Of a DNA stretch of 64,000 nt, positions 10,333-17,965 are shown piece after piece. The stretch is from positions 124,001-188,000 of the forward strand of contig DEYP01000016.1 in the NCBI GenBank assembly GCA_002364615.1, in the 5' to 3' direction. A program made the position numbers and the translations under genes. The notes under the pieces were generated by a model that was given only the letters and a program-made list of their open reading frames with translations, did not search any database and was not told the DNA's origin. Origin of the DNA: Arsukibacterium sp. UBA3155 (lineage in GTDB: Bacteria; Pseudomonadota; Gammaproteobacteria; Enterobacterales; Alteromonadaceae). Position 1 is the stretch's first letter. Each line of letters starts with the position of its first letter.

Positions 10333-11315
10333 TTGTGGTTTCGCAGCAGGTACGTAGCGAATAAATCCTTTTCTGCCAGCCAGGTCTGCTCTACGTGCCA
10401 GCCGGCACTTGTGGCCAGCTGGCAAAATTCGTCAGGGGTATATTTGTAAGAATTTTCGGTATGAATACTTTCACCCGCTGCGAACGATACCGCTGTACCA
10501 AACACATCAACCACATGTTCAGCAGTGCTGACCAGATGCATTTCTACCCGGCCCTGTCCGGCATTATAAAAGGCGTAATGCTCGAAGTTCTCCGGCACAA
10601 AGTTGGCGCCAAGTTCACGGTTAATCCTGCTTAAAATATTGCGGTTAAATTTGGCAGTAATGCCATTGGCATCATTGTATGCGCGGTGCAGATAGTACGG
10701 GGATTTTTTAGTATCAACACCGATCAGCAAATGGCTGTCTGGCCCCAGCGTGCAGCGGGCATTTTCTAAAAAGCTGGCAGCCTGGGCAGGACAAAAGTTG
10801 CCAATAGTAGACCCCGGAAAAAAGCCTATTTTTTGTTGATTGTGAAGCGCCGGCAGTTCAACCGGAAAGCAAAAATCACCTACCACGGGCTTAACGGTTA
10901 AATCGGGATAATCAGATTGTAACTGCTGACAGGCCAACTCCAGATGGATGCCACTGATATCAATCGGGATAAATTGCCGAATACCGGGCATGGCGCTTAG
11001 TAATGGTTTAATTTTAATTAGCGAACCGGCACCGAATTCGACGATGGTACAGTCTGTGGGGAAAGTGTTGGCTAAATCTGAGGCAACCTTCGGCAGTAAG
11101 TTGAGCTCAGTTTGATAAGGATAGTACTCTTCAAGCTGACAAATCTGGTCAAAAAAATCGGAGCCTTGCTGATCATAAAAGTATTTGGCATGCAGTTGTT
11201 TCTGAGGCAATGCCAGACCACTGATCACATCATCAGCGAAATTGCGATCCACAGCCGGGATAAACGGGGTGATGTTTAAATCTGAGGCTGGATAAAACGA
11301 GAGTGCTGTTGTCAT
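10329..11315 (-). CDS. egtD: L-histidine N-alpha-methyltransferase EgtD
   Basis: A 328-residue SAM-dependent methyltransferase of the EgtD family, which trimethylates histidine to hercynine, the first step of ergothioneine synthesis. The N terminus carries the family signature KYFYDQQGSDFFDQIC followed by EEYYPYQTE. The SAM site is IVEFGAGSLIK (about residues 92-102), and GVDTKK and YNDANG follow as in other EgtD proteins. The ATG overlaps the egtB stop (TAATG), so the pair should be translationally coupled. It is downstream of egtB in a two-gene unit. Confidence 0.92.
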   Translation of the reverse strand: MTTALSFYPASDLNITPFIPAVDRNFADDVISGLALPQKQLHAKYFYDQQGSDFFDQICQLEEYYPYQTELNLLPKVASDLANTFPTDCTIVEFGAGSLIKIKPLLSAMPGIRQFIPIDISGIHLELACQQLQSDYPDLTVKPVVGDFCFPVELPALHNQQKIGFFPGSTIGNFCPAQAASFLENARCTLGPDSHLLIGVDTKKSPYYLHRAYNDANGITAKFNRNILSRINRELGANFVPENFEHYAFYNAGQGRVEMHLVSTAEHVVDVFGTAVSFAAGESIHTENSYKYTPDEFCQLATSAGWHVEQTWLAEKDLFATYLLRNHN

Positions 11316-12580
11316 TATTGATCCTCCGCCAATCTCAGGCCGCTAAATTGCCAGCGCTGATGTGGATAAAAAAAGTTGCGGTAACTACTGCGTAATTGCT
11401 GGCGGGGTGATGCACAGGACCCTCCGCGCAGCACAAACTGATTTGCCATAAATTTGCCATTATATTCGGCCAGCTCGCCCTGGGCTGCCGTAAAGCCGGG
11501 GTAGCCAGTGTAAGGGCTTTGCGTCCACTCCCAAACATCACCAAACAGTTTGTCAAAGCCGGTCTTACTGGTGCACGCTGTGGGCTGCCAGATATGTTGT
11601 TCCAGAAAATTAGCGCTGTGCAGGTTTTGTGGCTGCTTGGCAGCAACGACTTCCCATTCCTGCTCCCGCGGTAAGCGTTTCCCGGCCCAGCGGGCATAAG
11701 CATCGGCTTCGTAATAACTGATATGGCATACCGGCGCAGCGGGGTTTAGCGGTTGCAAACCATTTAAGCCAAAGCTGAACCAGCGTTGTTGCTGCTGTTG
11801 CCAGTAAAGTGGTGCATGCCAGCCTTGCTGCTGGGCACAATGCCAGCCGTCGGAAAGCCACAATAACGGATTTTGATAACCACCATCATCGATAAACTGT
11901 TGCCACTCGCCATTGGTTACCGGCTGGCTGGCCAGTTTAAACGGCTGCAAATAAACCTGGTGGCGCGGGTTTTCACAATCATAACTAAAGCCTTCATTAC
12001 TGGCACCTATCTGCAGCAAGCCGCCCTGATGGCTTAGCATTAGCGGTGCTGGTGCTTGGCCGTCAGAAAAAGCTGCGGTTTGCTGCTGCAGTGCCGGCGC
12101 CAGCGGGTTAGCTGACAATAAATGCAGTATGTCGGTTAGCATTAATTCCTGGTGCTGCATTTCATGGTGTAAACCCAGGGTAAGTAATGCTGCAACCTCA
12201 GGCAACTGGCGCTCAAGTAAAGCAACCATATGCGTTTCAATATGCTGGCGGTAAGCCAGAATATCTTTTAGCGGTGGCCGGGTCAGTAAACCCCGGGCGG
12301 GGCGGGCATGTCTGGGGCCGACGGCATCATAATAAGAATTGAATAAATACTGATAGTCTGGATTAAACAGCTGATATTCATCATGGTGTTGCTGCAAAAT
12401 AAAATGCTCGTAGAACCAGCTGGTGTGGGCCAGGTGCCACTTTAACGGACTGGCATCTGGCATAGATTGCACCACCATATCTTCAGCGGTTAACCCCTCG
12501 GTTAACGCCAGGGTCTGACGGCGCACCCGCTGAAATTGATTAATGGCGCTGTGTTGCGGATCAGTGCTACTAAAATCCAT
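11315..12580 (-). CDS. egtB: Ergothioneine synthase EgtB (sulfoxide synthase)
   Basis: A 421-residue non-haem iron enzyme of the EgtB family. It joins hercynine to a cysteine-containing thiol as a sulfoxide. The N-terminal DinB-like domain has KWHLAH (His49/His52) and the iron-binding HX3HXE motif HHEMQHQE (His139, His143, Glu145). The C-terminal FGE-sulfatase domain has the conserved GDVWEWTQSPY and VLRGGSCASP segments. GAGGAA lies 7 bases before the ATG. The thiol donor (gamma-glutamylcysteine or cysteine) cannot be read from the sequence. No egtA, egtC or egtE gene is in the window, so sulfur-lyase and donor steps must be elsewhere or use unrelated enzymes. Confidence 0.92.
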   Translation of the reverse strand: MDFSSTDPQHSAINQFQRVRRQTLALTEGLTAEDMVVQSMPDASPLKWHLAHTSWFYEHFILQQHHDEYQLFNPDYQYLFNSYYDAVGPRHARPARGLLTRPPLKDILAYRQHIETHMVALLERQLPEVAALLTLGLHHEMQHQELMLTDILHLLSANPLAPALQQQTAAFSDGQAPAPLMLSHQGGLLQIGASNEGFSYDCENPRHQVYLQPFKLASQPVTNGEWQQFIDDGGYQNPLLWLSDGWHCAQQQGWHAPLYWQQQQQRWFSFGLNGLQPLNPAAPVCHISYYEADAYARWAGKRLPREQEWEVVAAKQPQNLHSANFLEQHIWQPTACTSKTGFDKLFGDVWEWTQSPYTGYPGFTAAQGELAEYNGKFMANQFVLRGGSCASPRQQLRSSYRNFFYPHQRWQFSGLRLAEDQ

Positions 12581-12758
12581 TTTGTTCCTCGCGTCACGCA
12601 GTTATTTTTAAGTTTAGCAGGCATATTGTGTTAATGCAGGGTTGCAATTTTAATTGCCAGACCAATACGCGGTTTTATCAGTTAAAACGATTGGTCTAAT
12701 CGCAGTAATGCAGCTAAGTTGAAACAGAACTTACTAAAAAAATAAACTGAGAGATTTG

Positions 12759-14126
12759 ATGATGCGGTTAATAATTATAACGATAAGTTTATGGCTGATG
12801 GTCTGTGATGTCATGGCCGCAAATACAGCCTTAGTTGGAGGTCGGCTGATTGACGGCTATGGTAATCCTCCTTTGGCCAACAGCGTTATTTTGATAAAAG
12901 ACGATACGATCGTTCAGGTTGGTACGGTAGCAACTTTGCCAATACCTGAAGGCTATCTGGTTATTTCAACTGAGGGGATGGATGTATTACCCGGTTTGTG
13001 GGAAAGCCATGCCCACCTGATGTTAAATGGTCATGCCGATTATGTACATTGGGATAAAACCTATATAAACCGGCTGTCAGATGAAATTATGCCAGCCAGC
13101 GCCTTACAGTTATTATTAGCGGGGGTTACCAGTGCCCGGGACTTAGGGGCTCCGCTTGAAGATTCGATCAATATTAAACAACGAATAGCGTCAGGTAAAA
13201 TACCCGGCCCTCGTTTGTTTGTGTCAGGGCCTTTTTTGCAGCATAAAGCTTATCCTGGTACTGAGGCATTTCGCTGGAGTATTAATAGCGTTAAGGATGC
13301 CCGGCAAAAAGTAGACAAACTGGCCGAGGCGGGTGTTGATATAATCAAGCTTATCGATCAGGACAAAATGAGCCTGCAGGAAGCTCAGGCAATTGTCGAG
13401 CAAGCACACAAACACGGCTTAAAAGTGGTAGCCCATGCACACCGGCCGGATGAGATACGGCGTGGGCTGGCTATTGGCGTGGATAACTTTGAACATACCG
13501 GCCTGACAACCGCTCCGGGATTCCCGGAAGATGTACTCACCCAGCTTAAAGAGCGCACTGCCACCGGTCGTGTGGCAGGGGGGCCCTTGTTCTGGACACC
13601 GACAGTAGAAGGTTTATGGAACTATGATGCTATGGTGGCGAACCCGGAACATCTGGATGCAGATTGCTGGCAGCGTGGCCTTAAGCCCGATACGATCGCT
13701 GATATTAAGCAGTCTTTACAACAGCCAGGCAAGTTGAGTTACATGCAACTAACGCCACTGAGAAAGCCGACATTAAAAAATAAAATTACTCAGTTAAAAG
13801 AAGCTGGTGTGGTATTTTTGGTTGGAACAGACAGTGGTATACCTACTAAATTTCATTGCCAGAGTACCTGGAATGAGCTGGCAGTATGGGTTGAAGTGAT
13901 GGAGATATCCGCTATGGATAGCTTACGGGCAGCAACATACTGGCCTGCTGTAATGATGGGGGTATCAGATAAGTTAGGCACGGTCAGTGAAGGTAAGTAT
14001 GCAGATATTATTGCCGTAAAAGGCGATGTGTTGCGTTATATTAACCGGCTGTCAGATGTCAGCCTGGTCATGAAAAACGGGGTGATTTATAAAAAAGACG
14101 GCCAGGTAGTGGAAAGTGCTTTGTGA
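12759..14126 (+). CDS. Exported amidohydrolase family protein
   Basis: A metal-dependent amidohydrolase of about 455 residues with a clear signal peptide (hydrophobic core LIIITISLWLMVC, then VMAANT), so it is probably periplasmic. Metal-site motifs include ESHAHLM (HxH), Lys in VDIIKLIDQD, KVVAHAHRPDEI, NFEHTG and VGTDSG. The C-terminal GTVSEGKYADIIAVKGD is the standard beta-sandwich closing segment of imidazolonepropionase-like or prolidase-like members. The substrate cannot be inferred; a peptide, cyclic amide or xenobiotic are all possible. ATG 12759 or 12762 both fit the GAGAG ribosome-binding site. It is divergent from egtB and appears monocistronic. Confidence 0.88.
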   Translation: MMRLIIITISLWLMVCDVMAANTALVGGRLIDGYGNPPLANSVILIKDDTIVQVGTVATLPIPEGYLVISTEGMDVLPGLWESHAHLMLNGHADYVHWDKTYINRLSDEIMPASALQLLLAGVTSARDLGAPLEDSINIKQRIASGKIPGPRLFVSGPFLQHKAYPGTEAFRWSINSVKDARQKVDKLAEAGVDIIKLIDQDKMSLQEAQAIVEQAHKHGLKVVAHAHRPDEIRRGLAIGVDNFEHTGLTTAPGFPEDVLTQLKERTATGRVAGGPLFWTPTVEGLWNYDAMVANPEHLDADCWQRGLKPDTIADIKQSLQQPGKLSYMQLTPLRKPTLKNKITQLKEAGVVFLVGTDSGIPTKFHCQSTWNELAVWVEVMEISAMDSLRAATYWPAVMMGVSDKLGTVSEGKYADIIAVKGDVLRYINRLSDVSLVMKNGVIYKKDGQVVESAL

Positions 14127-14201
14127 ATTAACTTCCGCTGTTAATGCTTGGTGGCAACACAATCTGTCGTTAAACTATCTCAATTCGATTTGAGGTTAGT
14201 T

Positions 14202-15347
14202 ATGCATTGCCACCACTTTCATGCTAAACGTTGTCAATCCTGCCAGTGGCTGGCAAAACCTTATTCACAGCAACTGGCCGATAAGCAGCAGCAGCTTGTA
14301 ACCTTGCTGGAGTCTTTTCAGTCAGCACAAGTGCTGGACCCGGTGGCCAGTGAGCAGCAGGGCTTTCGTTATAAAGCGAAAATGGTGGTGCTTGGCAGTG
14401 TTGCAGCACCAACTCTGGGTATTACTAATCCACAGGGTGAGCAGGTCGATTTGGCTGATTGCCCGTTATATCCGGCCAGTTTTGCGCCGGTATTTAGCTT
14501 GTGCAAAGCCTTTATCAGCCGCGCTGGCCTTACCCCTTATGATATTGCCAGCCGCCGTGGTGAGCTGAAATATATTCTGCTTAGCCAGAGCTTGCACAGC
14601 GGCCGCTTTATGCTGCGCTTTGTACTGCGTTCTAAAAACTGTTTGGCAGCGATTATCAAGCATTTACCTTGGTTATCGCAGCAATTGCCTGAACTTGAGC
14701 TTTGTTCGGTGAATTTGCAGCCGGCTGCCGCAGCTATTCTGGAAGGTGCTGAGGAGATAGTCTTAACCGGGCAAACGGTGCTGGCAGAGCAGCTGAATCA
14801 GGTGCCGTTGTACCTGCAGCCGCAAAGTTTTTTTCAGACTCAGCCAGTAGTAGCGGCCAGCCTGTATCGCACAGCAGCACAATGGGCTGAGGAATTGCAG
14901 CAACAGCAAGGACCATTTAGCCAGATCTGGGATTTATTTTGCGGGGTCGGTGGCTTTGGCCTGCATATGGTAAAACCCGGCCAAAGTCTGATGGGAATTG
15001 AGATTGCGCCGGCAGCCATTGCCAGTGCTAAACGTTCAGCGGCTGAACTGGGCTTGCTCAATGTCAGCTTTCAGGCGCTGGATGCGACGGCTTTTGCTAA
15101 AGCAGCCGCAGTCGCACCCGATTTACTGGTAGTAAACCCACCCCGGCGCGGTCTGGGGCAAAAGCTATGTCAGGATATTGAGCGGCTTTCACCACAGTGG
15201 TTAATGTACTCCAGTTGTAATGCGCAGAGCCTGACTCAGGATCTGAAACACCTGACCGGTTATCAAGTGCTGAAAGTACAGCTGTTTGATATGTTCGCCC
15301 ACAGCAGCCATTCTGAAGTTCTGACCCTGTTACATAGAAAGTGTTAG
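14202..15347 (+). CDS. rlmC: 23S rRNA (uracil(747)-C(5))-methyltransferase RlmC
   Basis: A 381-residue m5U methyltransferase. The N-terminal MHCHHFHAKRCQSCQWL aligns in memory with the RlmC start and its cysteines (Cys3, Cys11, Cys14), part of a 4Fe-4S site. The SAM motif is LFCGVGGFGLH, followed by GIEIAPAAI, VVNPPRRGLG, and the catalytic-region cysteine in MYSSCNAQSL. An open frame extends upstream, but ATG 14202 is preferred because TGAGG lies 8 bases before it and it gives the family N terminus. It follows the amidohydrolase by 75 bases and converges with the CigR-like gene, sharing 4 bases at the stops. Confidence 0.92.
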   Translation: MHCHHFHAKRCQSCQWLAKPYSQQLADKQQQLVTLLESFQSAQVLDPVASEQQGFRYKAKMVVLGSVAAPTLGITNPQGEQVDLADCPLYPASFAPVFSLCKAFISRAGLTPYDIASRRGELKYILLSQSLHSGRFMLRFVLRSKNCLAAIIKHLPWLSQQLPELELCSVNLQPAAAAILEGAEEIVLTGQTVLAEQLNQVPLYLQPQSFFQTQPVVAASLYRTAAQWAEELQQQQGPFSQIWDLFCGVGGFGLHMVKPGQSLMGIEIAPAAIASAKRSAAELGLLNVSFQALDATAFAKAAAVAPDLLVVNPPRRGLGQKLCQDIERLSPQWLMYSSCNAQSLTQDLKHLTGYQVLKVQLFDMFAHSSHSEVLTLLHRKC

Positions 15348-15655
15348 CGCTTACCTTCCAAAATTCGGACGATTTCCCGGCTGTGTTCAAATAGCTCAAT
15401 GACTGTGCCTTCAATCTGCACGGTAATAATACCATCGGCATTAGGCTTTCTCAGTACCGTGCTACGACGATAGTAATCATCAGCAAGAAACTGACCAGCA
15501 GAGAGTTTCTTCTGCCAGCCTGGTGGCAGGGGTTTACCGCTTTCCACTTTTTTTGCCAGGCCTGGTGGCAGTGATTTATCGTGATCGGGTTTAGCCATAA
15601 GCGGCTGACTTAACACTAAAGCAAAACTGCAAATAACAAAAATAGTACTTTTCAT
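15344..15655 (-). CDS. Small exported CigR/RcnB-like protein
   Basis: A 103-residue protein with a signal peptide (FVICSFALVLSQPLMA). The mature part has two copies of a Leu-Pro-Pro-Gly motif (SLPPGLAKKVESG and PLPPGWQKKLSAG), as seen in CigR-like and RcnB-related proteins. The tail, with ADGIITVQIEGTVIELFEHSREIVRIL, is typical of RcnB-like folds. It is probably periplasmic. RcnB itself tunes nickel/cobalt export and CigR is a Salmonella virulence modulator; neither role can be assigned here. AGGAGT lies just before the ATG. Confidence 0.7.
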   Translation of the reverse strand: MKSTIFVICSFALVLSQPLMAKPDHDKSLPPGLAKKVESGKPLPPGWQKKLSAGQFLADDYYRRSTVLRKPNADGIITVQIEGTVIELFEHSREIVRILEGKR

Positions 15656-15760
15656 GGTGACACTCCTGTTCGGTTATAACCAAGTTGTAGCCCCCTTGAG
15701 CTTAATGCCAGCTTAATTCTCTGGCTTATCATATTTGCATCTGCCATTTCATTAGATATA

Positions 15761-15776
15761 CTGTATTAATATACAG
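15761..15776. promoter_or_regulatory. LexA (SOS) box upstream of imuA
   Basis: CTGTATTAATATACAG matches the E. coli-type LexA consensus CTG-N10-CAG with an AT-rich alternating core. It ends 17 bases before the imuA ATG, where it would cover the promoter. It predicts DNA-damage induction of imuA-imuB-dnaE2. Confidence 0.88.
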
Positions 15777-15793
15777 TATTTTGGTGGTGGTTT

Positions 15794-16522
15794 ATGTCAG
15801 CGCTTCTAGATCAACTAAGCCGACGTCAGTTGGTATGGCATGACGATAGCCAGCAACTTGCTTATCAGGCGGTTAGCTCAGGCTATCCTGAACTGGATCA
15901 GCAGTTAGCTGGCGGCTTGCCGGCAACCGGCCTGATTGATATCCAAACCGAAGCCGGTATAGGCGAGCTGCGCCTACTGTTACCTTATTTACAACAGCAA
16001 CAACAGCAGAGCCAGCGTTTGCTGGTATTCATTGGCACACCGGCTGAGTTAAGTGCAGATATGCTGGCAGGTGCCGGGCTTGATCTCAGCCAGGTGCTGA
16101 TTATCACGCCAATGAAGCAGCCGGCGGCAAACCAAAAGAACAACCAAAAGCAAAACAACCAAAAGCAAAACAACCAGCAGCAACAAGCGTTATGGGCGGC
16201 TGAGCAGTGTCTGCAAAGTGGCTGTTGCGCCAGTGTGTTGCTATGGCCTGCGGCCATCAGCTTAGCTCAGGCCCGGCGGTTACAACTGGCGGCAGAGCAG
16301 GGCGCTGCCAGCATGATTGTGTTCAGACACTGCAGCCAAACCTTAAGCCTGCCGGTGAATTTAAGTATCAGCCTGCAGCCAGATCCGTTCGGGCTGCAGT
16401 TAACGGTACTTAAACGTAAAGGGAGTTGGCCGGCGGCACCGTTTCGGGTCAGTATGCAACAGCAATGGCCAGCGTTGTGTTTAGCCGACACGACTGCACA
16501 GCCGATGCGACAGGCTGGCTGA
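15794..16522 (+). CDS. imuA: Translesion synthesis protein ImuA
   Basis: A 242-residue RecA-like (SulA/ImuA-type) protein, the first gene of the damage-inducible mutasome. The ImuA-type segment GLIDIQTEAGIGELRLLLP lies at about residues 43-61; this family lacks a canonical GKT P-loop. It is thought to link the ImuB/DnaE2 pair to RecA or modulate RecA filaments. Residues about 113-130 are a low-complexity Asn/Gln/Lys insertion encoded by a 15-base tandem repeat. The gene is 1 base from imuB, so the two are cotranslated. GGTGGT lies 6 bases before the ATG. Confidence 0.88.
   Translation: MSALLDQLSRRQLVWHDDSQQLAYQAVSSGYPELDQQLAGGLPATGLIDIQTEAGIGELRLLLPYLQQQQQQSQRLLVFIGTPAELSADMLAGAGLDLSQVLIITPMKQPAANQKNNQKQNNQKQNNQQQQALWAAEQCLQSGCCASVLLWPAAISLAQARRLQLAAEQGAASMIVFRHCSQTLSLPVNLSISLQPDPFGLQLTVLKRKGSWPAAPFRVSMQQQWPALCLADTTAQPMRQAG
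16129..16178 (+). repeat. In-frame minisatellite in imuA
   Basis: The 15-base unit AACCAAAAGCAAAAC occurs twice in tandem (16143-16157 and 16158-16172), with a shortened 12-base copy before it and a partial copy after. It encodes N-Q-K-Q-N units. Because the period is five codons, gain or loss of units would change length without breaking the frame. Confidence 0.8.
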
Positions 16523-16523
16523 G

Positions 16524-17951
16524 ATGGCGTTGTTTTTATATTTGCATTTTCCGGCGCTGCAGTTAGATCATCTGCAACTTAGTGCCCAAAGCAGCAAGTT
16601 GCCGGTCGCACTGGTTGATCAGCAGCATCAGCTATTACAAATAAATGCTGCTGCAATTAATGCCGGTCTGAAACTGAAAATGGGCCTGGCCAGTGCGGCT
16701 GCGCTGTGCCCGGACTTGCAGCTGCTGCCCTATCAGCCAGAGCAGCAAGCTAAAGTACTGCATAGCGTTGCCCAGCAGCTGTATCAGGTAAGCAGTGATA
16801 TAGCTTTAGATAAACCCGCCGGGCTTATTCTGCGTCTTGATGGCATGTTGCAGCTTTATGGCGGGCTTGAACCTTACTGGCAGGCACTTAGCGCAAAACT
16901 TACTGCACTGACTTACCGCTATCAGTACAGCTGTGGTGCAACGCCTTATGCAGCTAAATGCCTGGCTTATCAGCAGGCGGGGTTAATTACTGCCGATAAC
17001 CGGTTGTTTAATAACGCGCTTAACAGCAGCCCGCTTAGTGCAACAGAGCTCATCCCAGCAATGCAGCTGCAAATGACCCGGCTGGGTATCCATACCCTGG
17101 GCCAGTTACAGGCTTTGCCACCGGCAGAACTGGCCCGGCGCTTCGACAGTCAGTTGCTTAGCTATCTGGGACGATTACGGGGCGATTACTATCATGCGCT
17201 GGAGTATTTGCAACCCGAGCCTGGTTTCAGCCGATATCTGGAACTGCTGTATGACATTAGCGACAGCACTGTGCTGGTTAAACCGTTAGCAACACTGCTA
17301 CAACAACTGGAGCAGCAACTCAGCCAGGCCAACTGTCAGTGCTATCAGTTGCTGCTTAGCTTGTTTTTCCGGGATAATCCTCCGCTTAAGCTGAGTATCG
17401 GTTCGGCCCAGGGCGAATATAAAGCGCAGGCCTGGCTGGCATTATGTCAGCTGCAACTAGAGAACCTGCCTTTGCCCGAACCGGTGTATGGTCTGCAGTT
17501 GGATGTTAATCACTTTGCCGGCCAGCAGCATTCGACTGCAGCATTATTTAATCAGCATCAGGCCAGAATGTCGGCATTACAGCTGATATCGCTGTTGCAG
17601 GCCCGCTTAGGCCGCGCTGCCGTTACCGGTTTAACGATTCTAAACCAGCATTTACCTGAGCATGCCAGCCTGAGGAGCCTGCCGCTGCTAAAAGGCGATT
17701 TGGTTGACAACCAGACTAAAGCACAAGTTCAAGCTCAGGTATTAGCGCTTCGCCCGGCGTTTTTATTCAATAAACCCCAGCCACTGACCGAAGCAGTGAC
17801 CATTAATCAGGGACCGGAACGGCTGTGTCCCGATGGCTGGCAACTAGCGGCGCAGCGTGACTATTTTATTGGCCGCAACCAGCAGGGCCAGTGGTTATGG
17901 TTATACCGCACCGCCAACCAACAATGGTTTGTGCATGGTTTATTTAGTTAA
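16524..17951 (+). CDS. imuB: Mutasome scaffold ImuB (inactive Y-family polymerase)
   Basis: A 475-residue Y-family polymerase homologue of the ImuB type. The residues that hold catalytic metals in DinB/DinP are not conserved: the N-terminal aspartate motif is YLHFPALQLD, and the usual SxDE is replaced by RLDG near residue 107. So it probably does not polymerise DNA. In known systems ImuB binds the sliding clamp and recruits DnaE2. The LGRLRGDYYHAL segment is typical of the family. It is 1 base after imuA and 14 bases before dnaE2. Confidence 0.9.
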   Translation: MALFLYLHFPALQLDHLQLSAQSSKLPVALVDQQHQLLQINAAAINAGLKLKMGLASAAALCPDLQLLPYQPEQQAKVLHSVAQQLYQVSSDIALDKPAGLILRLDGMLQLYGGLEPYWQALSAKLTALTYRYQYSCGATPYAAKCLAYQQAGLITADNRLFNNALNSSPLSATELIPAMQLQMTRLGIHTLGQLQALPPAELARRFDSQLLSYLGRLRGDYYHALEYLQPEPGFSRYLELLYDISDSTVLVKPLATLLQQLEQQLSQANCQCYQLLLSLFFRDNPPLKLSIGSAQGEYKAQAWLALCQLQLENLPLPEPVYGLQLDVNHFAGQQHSTAALFNQHQARMSALQLISLLQARLGRAAVTGLTILNQHLPEHASLRSLPLLKGDLVDNQTKAQVQAQVLALRPAFLFNKPQPLTEAVTINQGPERLCPDGWQLAAQRDYFIGRNQQGQWLWLYRTANQQWFVHGLFS

Positions 17952-17965
17952 GCGCGGAAGAAGCC

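Noticed and set aside
11335-11861. Open frames overlapping egtB on the same strand
   Set aside because: They are other-frame shadows of the egtB coding sequence with no independent signals.
16524-17951. imuB as a decayed polymerase pseudogene
   Set aside because: Loss of the metal motif is the normal state of ImuB, the frame is intact and the gene sits in a complete SOS cassette.
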